From assembly GCA_025506515.1 (NCBI GenBank), contig CM046453.1:28137882-28201881 (forward strand): a DNA stretch of 64,000 nt, in the 5' to 3' direction. The DNA comes from Flaveria trinervia. Its lineage: Eukaryota; Streptophyta; Magnoliopsida; Asterales; Asteraceae. Each line of letters starts with the position of its first letter. Positions within the stretch are counted from its first letter, which is position 1. The notes under the pieces were generated by a model that saw nothing but the letters and a program-made list of their open reading frames with translations, did not search any database and was not told where the DNA came from. Both the position numbers and the translations under genes were made by a program. Shown here one piece after another: positions 22,278 through 33,395 of the stretch.

Positions 22278-23243
22278 TAGTCCGACTAGTATAGTAAATT
22301 TTCTTTTATTTTATTTTGTTTTACTTATTTTTGTGTCTATTAAAAATCCAAATACACAAAAAATATTTTCGGTTTTAGAATTTTAGGGGGAAATAGGTTA
22401 TATAGTATTAAATTCGTGTAGTATTTAATTACTTAAAAACGAAGGAGGAGGGTAGCTTAGCTAAAAGAAATGAAATCAAATATGTGATTCTGATTCAACG
22501 TTTAAAGAAAATGATAGTACACAGGGAACAGATTGTTTGGGACTTTAGAATTTCTTAAATGATTACGATGCAAAATTCAAAGTATAAGTTTGAGAAGACT
22601 AAGCAAAATAAAAAGAAAAATGATAGTAAACTAGTATGCTACTGAGGTAACAGAGAGAAGGTAAACCTAGAGGCGGCTAGTTCATTATATGATGTGTCGG
22701 TAGATTCAATACAATAGATGAGTAGACCTCATTGGTGGTTTAAAATTCAAACTACGTTGTTCAACATCCTATGGGTTCCCATTATCCCTAGTTAACACAA
22801 TCAACGCATTTCTAATAAGGGGTGAAAAGCAAAATAAACGCGACAAATGAATGTTCGTGAGTCTAATGAGCCAATACACAACGTTAACATAATGTTTTCA
22901 CCATGAATTGGATTTAAAATGTCAAACAGAGGGTTATACGAATGGACGTGCTCATGAACTTCAATTACACGATTGAGCTGGGCGTATGACTCAATCACAC
23001 GAATGAACCAGGCGTATGATTTCTGTTGTACGATTAAGTCAACCGCATGGCCTAACACACGAGAAAGTTCACTAGCAAGCTCAATCTCATGACTGAACTC
23101 AGCCGCATGGGATTATCGTACGACTGAACTCAGTCATATGGTTCAATCGCATGATTGAACCAGACTGATCTTAGTACAGTTTAATTATAACAGTCTTATG
23201 TTATGGACAAATATCATGTTTATGTGTCTTGTGTTATAGAAAC
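22278..23243 (+). other. Copia-6 pol-to-accessory spacer
   Basis: Noncoding. TTTTAGGGGGAAATAGG at 22380-22396 is purine-rich and could be a PPT-like tract. The segment 22420-22830 aligns with minus-strand 56230-55845 of Copia-10 (shared GATAGTACACAGG, GTCGGTAGATTCAA and AGTAGACCTCATTGGTG). Repeats of the family motif (AC)GATTGA(A/G)C at 22925-23165 follow, just before the accessory ATG. Confidence 0.7.
22925..23165 (+). repeat. Family motif field upstream of Copia-6 accessory ORF
   Basis: About ten drifting copies of ACACGATTGAGCTGGGCGTATG, CACGAATGAACCAGGCGTATG and CGTACGACTGAACTCAG variants occur. Related fields lie in the LTRs (180-350, 54540-54840) and 5' leader (63530-63740) of the same family. 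Confidence 0.7.
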
Positions 23244-25250
23244 ATGGCAGATAGGTGGACTATCAACACCAAGCACAATATTTGTGCTCCCTTGGATGCC
23301 ATCAGGCGGAATGCTACCGTGTTTGTTGGAATTATTGCTTTTCTAAAGAGGTCGAGGATCTACAAAACTATCTCTACTCCATGCACACCCTACCGGTCAC
23401 TATAGCAGGCCTTCTGGGAAGCTGCTTCAGTTGACAGATCTGCTGAGCCCTACTGTATGTGGAGCATGATTTTTGGCCAAGAGATTGATGTTACAGCAGC
23501 TGATCTAAGACGGGTACTAGATCTGGGTGATGATGCTGTCCACCCGACCAAGTTACATCCTCTGACAGTAAGGGACTGTTTTGTATGGATGAAGTACACT
23601 GGGGACATCAACGCAGGTGTGCTTAACAAAAGCAACCTGTGTGCCAAGTTCAAGTTCCTGGCCCATGTCATTCTAAAGTGTATAGCATCAAAGAGAGGTG
23701 GATAAGATGATCTATCTAACTAAATCTAGAATGCATACGTGGCACTGGTGCTGAACCATCCTTTTAGCTTCTCCAACATGATATTCTCGTACTTGATAAA
23801 GAACCTAGAGGCTAAGGGTAAGGAGGTTTTTGCATGTACCCTCGGTTCTTATAGCTTATTATTGATGAGAAGCTTCCGTCTTTGCCAAAAGAGAAAGGAG
23901 ATGCTATGGTACACGAGGTGATGGATGATGCCACCTTGCTTAGGATGAAGGTATACAGGGGGAAGCAGGTGAAGCCCCCTGTCAAGAGATTGTTCGGGCA
24001 CTTGGCAAGTGCTGATTATGTGGCGCCTTCTCACAAGAAGTGGCGTCAAGATGAAAGTGACTCAGATGTCGAGCCGATAGAGCTAGCCACTCATAATTCA
24101 GACGATGCTGATGATGACCATGGTCATGGTCAAGGCGGTGAGGCTCCTGGTGGATTCGAGCAGGCTCCAATCCACCCACATTTTCACATAGATGAAGATG
24201 ACGAGTCAAATGAGGAGCCTTTCATGAGGATAGTTGGTAGCAGGATTGTAGCTACCGAGAGAGGTAAAGCGGCGGTTGTGGATGCTAGGCAGGGTCAAAG
24301 GGTGGTGCTATAGATGACTTTGATCATACTTACACCCCAAACCAGCTACTCGGCTCGGGGGAGCCTCTATCTCCAAGAGCTCAAGGAAGAAAAGGATGGC
24401 CTAACCCCATGGGAAGAAGATCAAGAGGCAGAGGATCACCCTAATCACTACCACCATAACCACGCCTCTTATCTCCACCCACATAGCCACTACTACCACC
24501 ACCACTCCACCCACTACTACCACCACCACTCCACCCACTACTACTATCTCTCATCGCCCCATCACTACCACAACCACTCCACCACAGCCCACACACATTA
24601 CACCTCCCATATTCATCACATCCACTACTACCACCACCACTCACCAAGCCGGTTTGTCCACTCACACTCCATTCACCGCTGGATCCTCCCTACCCCACAT
24701 TGGATTAGAGGAACAGCTGGCCAACCTCAACTATATTATTCTAAAGCCGCTGGCTATTGATAAGCAAAAAGGTGCACATCTCAACTAATTGATGGAGGTG
24801 GATGCAGCTCAAGCTCAGCAAACTAGGGAGCTCAATATGAAGAGTGACCTATATGAGAGAGCTCTAAGCCGAGCCCACCAGTGCTTACAAGTCAAAATGA
24901 GCTGGTGCTGGCATTAGTGAAGAGGATTGAGGAGCTAAAAGAGAAAAATAAGAAGATTATGATAAATTTGAAGTGATCTAAGAGTGAGCCTCTGAATATC
25001 AAGGATAGTGATGGTGATGATGGAGATGATGATGACGATGATGAGGAGGAAGATGATAATGAAGAAGATGTCAAGGAGGGAGGACCAAGCCAAAGAGATC
25101 ACGATGAGGATGATGATCAGGAAGGTGATGTTGCTGCATCTGCCTCTCCTCAAGCTAAAGAGAGGCATACTAAACATAGCCATGATCGAGGAGCCTCATC
25201 CTCCACTTCTCCAGCTAAGGAATTAATTGATCAAGACAAAAGTAACGATT
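23244..25250 (+). pseudogene. Copia-6 accessory (env-like) ORF
   Basis: ATG at 23244 (context AAACATGGC) opens a frame with MADRWTINTKHNICAPLD, a TAG near 23403, then the conserved core CFVWMKYTGD...LNKSNLCAKFKFLAHVIL (about 23580-23680) and a block ending FSNMIFSYLIKNL (to about 23800). Stops at 23703-23738 interrupt it. After a frameshift near 23880 the frame 23882-24313 is acidic and His-rich. A Thr/Pro-rich repeat (24430-24660) follows, then an acidic, coiled-coil-like tail (24890-25250). The core matches the Copia-9 fragment at 33054-33395 in pattern (Gly-X-Phe near the start, Lys-Phe-Leu-X-His centrally). This is the Sirevirus-position extra ORF; function unknown. Confidence 0.65.
24430..24660 (+). 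repeat. CCACCAC/CTACTAC low-complexity repeat in accessory ORF
   Basis: Tandem CACTACTACCACCACCACTC units occur within coding sequence. Depending on frame they give His/Tyr or Thr/Pro runs; Thr/Pro is the more plausible original frame because such linkers are common in these ORFs. Confidence 0.75.
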
Positions 25251-25824
25251 AGATGTCTTTGTATTTAATAATTTTGTACTTTAATTATTTATTACATTAA
25301 TGTAATTAAGTATCATCTATGGTTGTTTATGTTTGAATGCTTTATATGATTACTTATGTGTGTTGTGCTTAATGTCTAATCAAGCAGATAAAACTTCACA
25401 GTAGGATGAATATGATGTTGCTCCCCTTCAGCAAATCAAGTCTCAATTCACTATGATTCTTGATTTGCAAGGGATCGTTAGAAGGCCAGTGAGCTACACT
25501 CCCGAAGAAGGAGAATTATACATGATCTGATCGATGAGCAACTTGCTGAGATGTTCAGACTGAATCCTGACTAGCTTGTCAAAGATGCTCAGGGGTAGAT
25601 GTTATAAGTGATGATGAGCAGAAAGAAGTTGATGAAATATACATAGAGGATGTCACTTCTGAACACTATTCAGAGTACACTGACCGCGAGGGAAATATGA
25701 TACCCAACTTAGGTGATACTTTCGGCCCAGTGCTACATTTGAGAAGCCGGATGAAATGGATAAGGAAAAGGAAAAGGATGAAAACCAAGCCCAAGCCTCG
25801 GATGCAAATGTTGATATCAAGAAG
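25251..25824 (+). pseudogene. Copia-6 3' region with a possible second small ORF
   Basis: After an AT-rich gap (25251-25370) a degraded frame begins near 25376 (NQADKTSQ...EYDVAPLQQIKSQFTMILDLQGIVRRP) and continues in pieces to 25830 with acidic and basic stretches (DDEQKEVDEIYIEDVTSEHYSEYTD). It may be a separate 3' ORF or an out-of-frame continuation of the accessory ORF. It has no recognised domain. It ends where the Copia-7 LTR starts. Confidence 0.35.
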
Positions 25825-26616
25825 TGAAAGGATAGGGATCTAGTTTATCAATTTGATTAAGATTTGCAATGGAATAGAACAAGAATTACATGAAATTTAA
25901 GCATGAATAATATTGATATTCAATCAAACAGTGATGGTTATAAAGAGAGACAGTTTTCTGCAAAGGGAATATTTTCATTCACGCATAAACTTCGGCTGCA
26001 AAGAAATTAGGTCAACATTCCTTTTATAAGGGAATGTGACATCAGCTGATGTCACTTGATAGTGACAGCTAATTGATTTATACAAACAACTAAAAGTAGA
26101 CTAAACTACCGAAGATGTCCACAACACTGAGGATACCTTCACAAAAAGCTAAGTACAAGCTAAAATTACAACTGCTGAAGTTATAACATCTGAAGTGTAA
26201 GAACTTCAAATGTTTTACATAAAATAAAACTACTGATTACAAACTACTGAAAAATAAACCATCATAACTACTGAAAAGAACTACTTCAGCTATTGTAACA
26301 ACTTCTGAGAACTTGGTCTTCAGACTTTGTCTTCAGCAGTTGTCTTCAGACTTTGTCTTCAGCTGTTGTCTTTAGAGTTTGTCTTCAGCTGTTGTCTTCA
26401 AACTTTGTCTTCAGCTGTTGTCTTCAGACTTTGTCTTCAGACTTTGTCTTCAGACTTTGTCTTCAGACTTTGTCTTCAGACTTTGTCTTCAGACTTTGTC
26501 TTTAGCTGTTGTCTTCAGACTTTGTCTTCAGCTGTTGTAGACCACTTCAGTTGTTATGAAGTCTATGGGACTTAAAGGTTTTTTTGATCTGGCTCATTGG
26601 TTCTTTTGGTCCAACA
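25825..26616 (-). mobile_element. Copia-7 3' LTR
   Basis: This 792 bp LTR reads TGTTGGACCAAAAGAACC... on the minus strand and ends ...CTATCCTTTCA at 25825. The first 55 bases are nearly identical to the LTR of Copia-8 (28397 onward), and the terminal AT-rich block is similar, so both belong to one family. It has a PPT on its right. A TATA-like TTATAAAA lies on the minus strand at 26022-26029. U3 carries a 13 bp repeat field. Confidence 0.85.
26310..26545 (-). repeat. TTCAGACTTTGTC / CTTCAGCTGTTGTC repeat field in Copia-7 U3
   Basis: About sixteen tandem 13-15 base units occur, alternating TTCAGACTTTGTC and TTCAGCTGTTGTC. The Copia-8 LTR has the complement (GTCTGAAGACAA) at 28503-28610, and Copia-8 gag-PR linker has related CTTCAGTTGTT / TACTGAAG copies. 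Confidence 0.9.
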
Positions 26617-26627
26617 AACTCCCCCTG
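26617..26627 (-). other. Polypurine tract of Copia-7
   Basis: Minus strand CAGGGGGAGTT directly precedes the LTR start TGTTGG. Confidence 0.85.
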
Positions 26628-26819
26628 AACCAATGCAACCAAAACCTTTAAGATTATTGAAGTCCCACTTATTGGCAGAATCCTTTTCTGGATCAGCTCA
26701 GAAGTCACCAAATTAAGCTCAGGCCAGGGAAGAGGTTTCAGAAAGTTTGATTGGCAAAGGATGAATAGGAACTCTGTCTTGGGGAATTGGACACAGAGCT
26801 GTTACCCCATCCATGAGAC

Positions 26820-28396
26820 CTACTTCCCAATGATGAGTTTGTAAGACTCTCTAACATAGGCCTCAAGGAATACAACTTGTTCTTCCATTGTGAGTTCTTC
26901 AGCTTCACTTTCAAAGAAGAACTCAGGCCCATAGTACTCTGATAAGAATTTAACATTCTTTCCTTTCTTTAGCTCCACAATAGTTATTTCTCTATATGCA
27001 AACTCATCAGGATGAGTACCTTCAAGTAACAACTAGAGCTCATTTCTTCTTATTTCTTCAAGCTTCTTATAGATCAACCCCTTCTTCACCATTTTGTTTT
27101 CTAGTAAAGTTTGTGGAGTCATCTTAGACTTGTAAGCACTCTTGAAGTCTTCAAGGAGTTCCCAAGGTGACATTACAATGGCCAGCATTATCATAGCATC
27201 TACAGTCTTCTTTACTTGGCCATTGTATCGACTTGGAATATTCTTTTTATGAATTCTGTCACTTACTCTGGGATCAGGCCAAATTGTCACTCTTTCTTTC
27301 TCATATTGAAATGTGAATATGAGAGCATACAACCTCTGAGCATGTTTCTTCATAGCTTGTATGGATGAAGACTTAGGAAACTCTTTATCAACCATCCTTA
27401 ACAGCTGCTCATCATGTTGTTTGTGCTGTTCTTCTTCTTTAAGTTTGACTTTTACCATTTGCCTTTGGATGTCAGGTGTGATTGTTGTTGGTTGACTCCT
27501 GGGCTGAGGCATCCTTGTTTTAAGAATAGCAGAGATTGGCAGACTATCATCCTCATCATCATCTTCTTCTTCTTCCATCCTCAACACCATTCTCTTCCTC
27601 TTGGGTGCATCATTGGTAGTGGTTTGAGTAGGTTTCTTGGGTAAAGGAGTTGGTTTTGATGGTTTTGAAGTTGGTTGTTTTGGTGTGGGAGATTGTACAG
27701 GCAGCTCTAGCATCTTGGTTGTGAGTGAGGCTTTGGATAACTTTGCCATATCAGACCTTTTCCCAGCACCAGCTTTATCAAGAGCTTCTATGATTAATTC
27801 TTTGTTGAATACTTTAGAAGAACAGATTCTGGTGGTTATCTCCAAAATACTGTCTCTGGACCATGACTTCACTTCAATGATTGATCTTCCCAAATTCTTT
27901 GATATGAATCTTATCATAGCTTCTAGCCTTTCCCTTTCCTTCTCATTACAACTTGCCCATCTATGCTCAATCTCTTGAATCTCTAGCCTTCTAATTTCAG
28001 AGTCAAGTTTGGCTGTGTCAAAACCTTGTCTGAAGAGTTGATCAATGATCTTATCCATAGATCTGCTATGTTGCTCATCAGCTTCTTTGATAAGTTCTTC
28101 TAACTTTTTCTCATCTTCAGTCTGTTCAGCACTATTCTTTCTCTTGTATGTGATCATCTCCTTTTCTTTCTTCTCTTTTTCTTCTTCCTCTTCAACTCTC
28201 TTTCTTTTGTCTGCTTTCACTGACTTAGACTCCCCCTTTTTGGTTGCATTGGGTTCAGGGGTTTGAATGTCAGAAAGTCTCTTAAAAACAACATCATCAA
28301 CTAAGGTTTGAAAATTTGAGGAAAGCCCGTCATCAATGGCTTGATGCACAATGTTAGTGATGATCGAAGTGATGAGAGGTAAGGAGGATTGAAAGT
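26820..28396 (-). pseudogene. Copia-7 accessory (env-like) ORF, C-terminal two-thirds, nearly intact
   Basis: A long minus-strand frame (28454-27033) continues past a single TAG at 27033-27035 to 26820. True accessory coding starts at 28396; codons from 28454 to 28397 are antisense of the Copia-8 LTR. In order: a hydrophobic/helical entry segment (LITSIITNIVHQAIDD), a Lys/Glu-rich stretch with KRKRVEEEEEKEKKEKE (possible nuclear signal plus coiled coil), a helical block (SILEITTRICSSKVFNKELI), a Pro/Thr linker with an acidic run (MEEEEDDDEDD), then a basic C-terminal fold (DRIHKKNIPSRYNGQVKKTVDAM). No signal peptide or clear transmembrane helix. PPT and LTR follow within 200 bases. It is the best-preserved accessory ORF here; function unknown. 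Confidence 0.65.
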
Positions 28397-28751
28397 TGTT
28401 GGACCAAAAGAACCAATGAGCCTGATCAAAAAAACCTCTAAGTCCCACAGGCATTGCAACTGCTGAAGAAGATCACAACAGGTGAAGACATCAGCTGATT
28501 ACAAGGTCTGAAGACAAGGTCTGAAGACAAGATCTGAAGACTTCTACTGAAGACAAAATCTGAAACTAAAGTACTGAAGACAAAGTCTGAAGACAAGATC
28601 TGAATGAAATATTTCTTTTGCAGAATTCTCTCTCTATAACCGTATACTTTTCATTGAATATCAATTGTGTTCTTGCGAATTGTCTAATTCATTGTTCAAA
28701 TTCCGCTGCAATATACTCTAATTAATCAAACTTAGATCACTGATCCTAACA
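28397..28751 (+). mobile_element. Copia-8 5' LTR
   Basis: The LTR starts TGTTGGACCAAAAGAACC at 28397 and ends GATCCTAACA at 28751. At 355 bp it is less than half of the Copia-7 LTR; most of the middle, including the TATA region, seems deleted. Motif copies GGTCTGAAGACAA persist at 28503-28610. A PBS follows. Its left terminus directly abuts the inverted Copia-7 accessory ORF. Confidence 0.8.
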
Positions 28752-28753
28752 AA

Positions 28754-28765
28754 TGGTATTAGAGT
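28754..28765 (+). other. Primer binding site of Copia-8
   Basis: TGGTATTAGAGT lies two bases after the LTR; initiator tRNA-Met type. Confidence 0.75.
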
Positions 28766-28980
28766 GGGTTAATCATTGATCGATCTAACAATTGATCATT
28801 GAAACTGCTATTTCGATATCTAAGTTTGATTGAATTAGCATATTTTCAAGAACTGGTTATAGATCATTGAATTTCAGCTACTTTCAGTTATTTGCTTTGA
28901 GTTTTTCTTGGTTCATATTGAGTTTGTTGTGTTTTGCACTAAATCAGTTAAAACTTAATTGAATTTGGTTGAATCTGAGA

Positions 28981-30068
28981 ATGACTACTCCCTCTAATGA
29001 CCCTCACAATATCGGTTCCTCAACCAAGCCTCCGATGCTGGTTAGGACTAAGTATAACATAGACTAAGTCTGTTAACAGTTCAGGTTGTTGGACATCTGT
29101 GGTACATGGTCCACACAAGCCTATGGTGAAAAATCCGAAAACCAACCAAATGGTTCCGAAGAAGAAGGAACAATACTAAGATGAGGATTGAAAACTGTTT
29201 GAGATTGATGCTAAAGCGCATGGTATTCTGGCCATGGCTCTGCCTAATGAAATCTATTCTAGGCTTATGCATCATAAAACTGCTCATGACCTCTGGAATG
29301 CATTGAAGGAACAATTTGGTGGAATAGTTGAGTTCTTAGCAAACAACAAAGAAATCCTTGCCCAACAATATAAGACACTCTCTCATAGGAAGGGTGAGTC
29401 ACTGACTCAACAGTTTGAGCGTTTTTCCTGTTTGATCTCTGAGTTGAAAATGGTCAAACATGAATACACTAATAGCTAGATGAACAACAGATTCCTCAGA
29501 TCACTTCCTCAGAGATGGGACACATATACCATTGTCCTACGCTCCAGTGCAAATCTGGATAGCCTATCTCTCACCCAACTCCATGGGAAACTGCTTACAT
29601 TTGAAAGAGAGATAGAGCAGAAAAGGAAACTGGCATCATCAGGAAAGCTCACAGATGACAGTTGGTCATGAGTCAGAATATGCTGCATCAAAAAGCAATT
29701 ATGATGAGCATATAGATTTCTCTTCAAACAGTTCTGCTCATGCATTTGTTAGTGTTGATAGTCAGTCAGGCTGTAATAGTGACAATTTGTGCTTCATTAT
29801 GGATGATTTGAAAGGTATTGCTGATGATGAGTTAGAGGAGATGGATATTCTAAGCCAAATGGCCTTGATTAATATCAGATCTCAAAAGTTCTACAAGAGA
29901 ACTGGTAGGAAATTTCCAGGACTCTCTGACAAAACCAAAGTTGGTTTTGAAAAGAGTAAGTTGAGGTGTCATAAATGCCACAGGCTTGGACACTTTGCAA
30001 GAGAGTGTAGATCATCTGGATCTAACTCCTGTGCACCCTTTGTGACTTTTCCAAGCAATAGTCCATAA
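28981..30068 (+). pseudogene. Copia-8 gag with CCHC knuckle
   Basis: The likely ATG is 28981 (MTTPSNDPHN). The early frame has several stops and shifts until 29234, then a UBN2-type gag runs (ALPNEIYSRLMHHKTAHDLW, then GESLTQQFERFSCLISELK). A TAG at about 29477-29479 splits it, and a shift near 29650 leads to the segment FYKRTGRKFPG and the intact knuckle CHKCHRLGHFAREC (about 29968-30009). Same architecture as Copia-9 gag (52802-52221). Nonfunctional as read. Confidence 0.8.
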
Positions 30069-31862
30069 AACAGAGGGCAACATCCTGCTAGTTCTGGTTA
30101 TCACTCACAACCTATATCTCCTGCATATTTTGTCCCTCAGGGTCCAATGCCATATCCATATCCCTGCTATTACATGCCACAGCCAAATCAAGTTCAAGTT
30201 CCTATTGCACAACAACCTCAAACCTTACCTGAGCCTCTACCATCTCAATCATCTCAATCACAACCTCATCACAGCTTCTTCACCCCAGGTGTTATTGACT
30301 GGAGCAGTTTACCAGATGATCTCTCTGGTAATAAGCAATTATTTGTTGGTTATGGTCAACATGGTGGTGAACATCCTTTTGGGAATCATGCTCTCATGGC
30401 CCTAGAATCTACTGAGAGTTCATGCTCCAATGCATCTTCTTCACAGGTAACCTAGGTATCCTCTGAAGCTAAGGCCAAGCTATGTTCTGAATCTTGCATA
30501 GTTGCATTTATCTCTATTAGAGAGGCAAATTTAGCTTTAATAAATCAAAATCTTGAGCTTGAGCAAACCCTATCCAAAAGAAAAGCTGAGTATGAGTCTG
30601 TCCTTAAAGATAAAGATGATGAGATTTATAAGCTTAAATGCCAATTAATGATGAAAAAGCTAAGCTAGAGGTCATTCTTGAGAACCACAGAGAACTCAAA
30701 GAAAATCTTGCAGCTACCCAAGTTGAGTGTGATCGCTGGGTATCATCCTGCAATGGATTTGAAATGCTGCTCAGCAAGCAATCTGCTTCGAATGTGAAGT
30801 TTGGAATAGGTTACAATCATATTGCACCACTTACAGATTTTACTCCAAAATCAATAGTAAAACCTAAAGGTGAAAGTAATTTCCAAACCACATCATCATG
30901 TGTATCATCCTCAAGTGATCTCCCAAGTTCAGAAGATGAAATCAGTGTTAATACCTCAGCAAATCAATTGCCTGATGGGTTTACTACTGATAAGCACATG
31001 AAGCTGAGTACTTCAGATGTTGTCCCTCAAAGTACCTCAAGTACTGAAGGGCAAGTCACAACATCTGAAAAGCATTTCAAATCAGCTGAAATAAAAGGAT
31101 TAACAACTGCTGATAAATCTATTATACGATCTTTCAGGATGGATAGAGAATAGCTGAAGAACAAGTCTTCAGTTGTTACAGATCCTTCAGTACTAAACAA
31201 AAGTACTGAAAGGAGGAAAGTACTGAAGATCACACCTTCAGTAGTTTCCACATCAGCAGTTGATCAATCCAAGATGAAGAATAAGCCATGGAAATATGTG
31301 GTAAATTCAATCATCTTTCTCATGAATGTTGGTACAAGAAGGGTTCCAAACTCAACAGAGATAAGCTCATTAAAATCCAGATGGATGAAATGAAAAATGA
31401 GTTTGAGACTAAGTTTGTAACACAGTCATCCCATTGTGAGAAACCCAAGACTTCATCCAAATCCAAAAAGAAGGATAGGGTTTATCATAAAACAGCTGAT
31501 AGTGCTTCTCATGATAAACATTAGACTAAGTCTGTGAATTTCAAGGAGGAAATGGTGGGCCACAGGAACTCATCAAAAACATGTACTGATATGTCACAAG
31601 AGCTAAAAGCTTTAGCTACAAATCTGACACAACTTGTTATGATGGTTCAACATTTGTTGGGGAGAGTTAACCAACTAGATGCACCTGTGATCAAATCACT
31701 GAAAAGGCATTCCAAGCCCAAATCCAAGGACTCCATTTCAGCACCATCTCATCTTCATCAGCTGTTAATCATGAGAAACAAGTTATGGTTAAATCTGTTG
31801 ATGAAAACAGACCCAAACCAAAAAGGTTTGGGTCTCAAAACCTAACTAGTTCTTAATGATGA
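30069..31862 (+). pseudogene. Copia-8 gag-to-protease linker region
   Basis: This is a long, fragmented coding region between the knuckle and protease. It holds a Pro/Gln-rich stretch (30147-30290), a helical Glu/Lys segment (about 30500-30780) and a Ser/Thr-rich part (30890-31140) that coincides with the family motif cluster at DNA level. A basic segment from 31288 contains a decayed knuckle-like module (CGKFNHLSHEC near 31297-31329). The Copia-9 counterpart (52221-51031) has the same order. Many stops. Confidence 0.6.
31000..31265 (+). repeat. Family motif cluster in Copia-8 gag-PR linker
   Basis: At least ten copies of ACTGAAG / CTTCAG cores occur, including GTCTTCAGTTGTTACAG (31165-31181), matching the repeat unit in the Copia-7/8 LTR U3. 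Confidence 0.65.
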
Positions 31863-32453
31863 ATGCATGGTTCTTCAGCATGCCAAAGGAGCATCTGGTA
31901 TGCAGACAGTGGAGGATCTATGCATATGACTGGGAGCAGTTCTCTTCTTAATGAATACTCTCAAGGAAAGAAGGGATTTGTTTCATTTGGAAATGATGCT
32001 AAGGGTTACATCATCGGGAAAGGATATGTGTCTAATGGACAAATCAGATTTGATGATGTTAACCATGTGGAGAATCTTAAGTATAATCTACTGAGTGTCA
32101 GTCAGATGTGTGATAAAGGGCATGTTGCACTTTTCACAAGCCAGAACTATAGGATTCTGTATTCCCAAGTTCTAAGGCTAATTGAAAAGGTATTGGATGA
32201 ACATACTCTCCTGAAGGCCAACAGGATTGGAAGAGTATATGCCCTGGATTTGTCAAAGAAGATTGATTTGAAGGGTCATCCTTGCCTGTTCTCTAAAGCC
32301 TCTCCTCAGGAATATAAACTGTGGCACAGAAGACTGGGTTATGTTAATCTCAAAAACATGAATCAGCTGATCCACAATAGTTTAGTGAGAGGTCTACCAA
32401 TAAAAGAGTTCCACTATGATGAAACCTGCACTGCTTGTTTGAAAGGAAAATAG
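31863..32453 (+). pseudogene. Copia-8 protease and GAG-pre-integrase
   Basis: The protease centre is WYADSGGSMHMTG (about 31893-31931) with catalytic Asp-Ser-Gly, followed by FVSFGNDAKGYIIGKG and NLLSVSQ-type blocks. The pre-integrase zinc site begins LWHRRLGYVNLKNMN: the second His ligand is replaced by Tyr (about 32338-32340). The Cys pair CTAC is kept near 32430. The frame is open for 196 residues and ends in a TAG at the KGK.HK block. The His loss suggests impaired zinc binding. Confidence 0.85.
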
Positions 32454-33053
32454 CACAAAGTCTCATTCCCTCTTATTGAAGAACCTATGTCCACTGCCTG
32501 CTTGCAGTTACTGCACATGGATCTATTTGGTCCTGTGAGAGTGATGAGCATGGCAAAGAAGAAATACTGTCTGGTAATTGTGGATGATTACTCCAGATTT
32601 GTATGGACTTTCTTCTTGCATTCAAAGGATGAGGTTGCTCAGAAGATTATAAACTTTGTGTTGAATGTTGAGAAGCAGTATTCCCTATCAGTCAAGTGTA
32701 TAAGGAGTGATAATGGAATAGAATTCAGAAACCATACACTTGATTATTTGTATCTCTCAAAGGGAATCAAGAGGCAGTTTAGCATCCGAAGGACTCCAGA
32801 ACAAAATGGAGTAGTGGAGAGAAAGAACAGGACCCTAATTGAAGCTACAAGGTCCATGTTGGCTGACTCTGGTTTGCCGTTGACCTTTTGGGCTGAAGCT
32901 GTTAGTAAATCAGAGGTTGATGAAGACTCCATATGAAGTTCTACATCATTTGGCTCCTCTAATTTCATTTTTCAAAGCCTTTGGGTGTCCTTGTTTCATT
33001 CTCAACACAAAGGATCAACTCCAAAAATTTGATCCTAAGGTGGATGCAGGGTA
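32454..33053 (+). pseudogene. Copia-8 integrase, 3'-truncated
   Basis: The integrase core keeps all three acidic residues: Asp in LLHMDLFGP (about 32511-32537), Asp in IRSDNGIEF (about 32701-32727) and Glu in GVVERKNR (about 32809-32832). A deletion after FWAEAV removes part of the middle; the frame resumes shifted at 32917 (TPYEVLH, FGCPCFILNTKDQL, KFDPKVDAGYF). Sequence similarity stops at about 33053 before any RT. Beyond that, minus-strand accessory coding of Copia-9 begins. Confidence 0.85.
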
Positions 33054-33395
33054 TTTTGTAATAAACAAACTGAGAGTACATGAACTTGACCCCTTGAACC
33101 ATTCCATGGACTATGAAGGAGAGATCTTCAGGAATCCGGTCCTATCTACCATGCTTGTTTGATAAGCTGTGGATGACCACATGAAGCAAGAATCTCCATT
33201 GGGATGCGACCTTCCCTTTCCTAAAGGTCTTTACAGAGAAATCTCCCTCATACCCCATCTGCTCAAAGGAATGATTAACAGCTTCCTTTGGGAAGAACAC
33301 CTCACAATCTTCATCATCCAGCTAAAGATGTCGGTTCATGATGGCCGGAGTGATATTATTGTTCTCCCTTGCACTGTGGCAGACAGTGCCTTCTC
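33054..33395 (-). pseudogene. Copia-9 accessory ORF, segment left of Gypsy-2
   Basis: On the minus strand from 33395 this continues the accessory frame broken off at 46359 by Gypsy-2: removing Gypsy-2 and one TSD copy joins the two in frame at a Gly-Glu-Lys that is also present in the Copia-5 accessory ORF. A frameshift lies near 33340. The core motif HSFEQMGYEGDF...WRFLLHVVIHSLSNKHG (about 33270-33150) parallels CFVWMKYTGD...KFKFLAHVIL of Copia-6. It ends against Copia-8 integrase at about 33053. Confidence 0.75.

Noticed and set aside
24314..24760. His/Tyr-rich protein
   Set aside because: The frame is set by a CCACCAC/CTACTAC repeat; neighbouring accessory coding suggests a Thr/Pro linker in another frame.
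26310..26575. Leu/Ser/Cys-rich membrane protein
   Set aside because: It is the translation of the 13-15 bp U3 repeat of the Copia-7 LTR.
28397..28454. First 19 codons of the long minus-strand frame as the true N terminus of the accessory protein
   Set aside because: These bases are the start of the Copia-8 LTR in antisense; the frame is open across the junction by chance.
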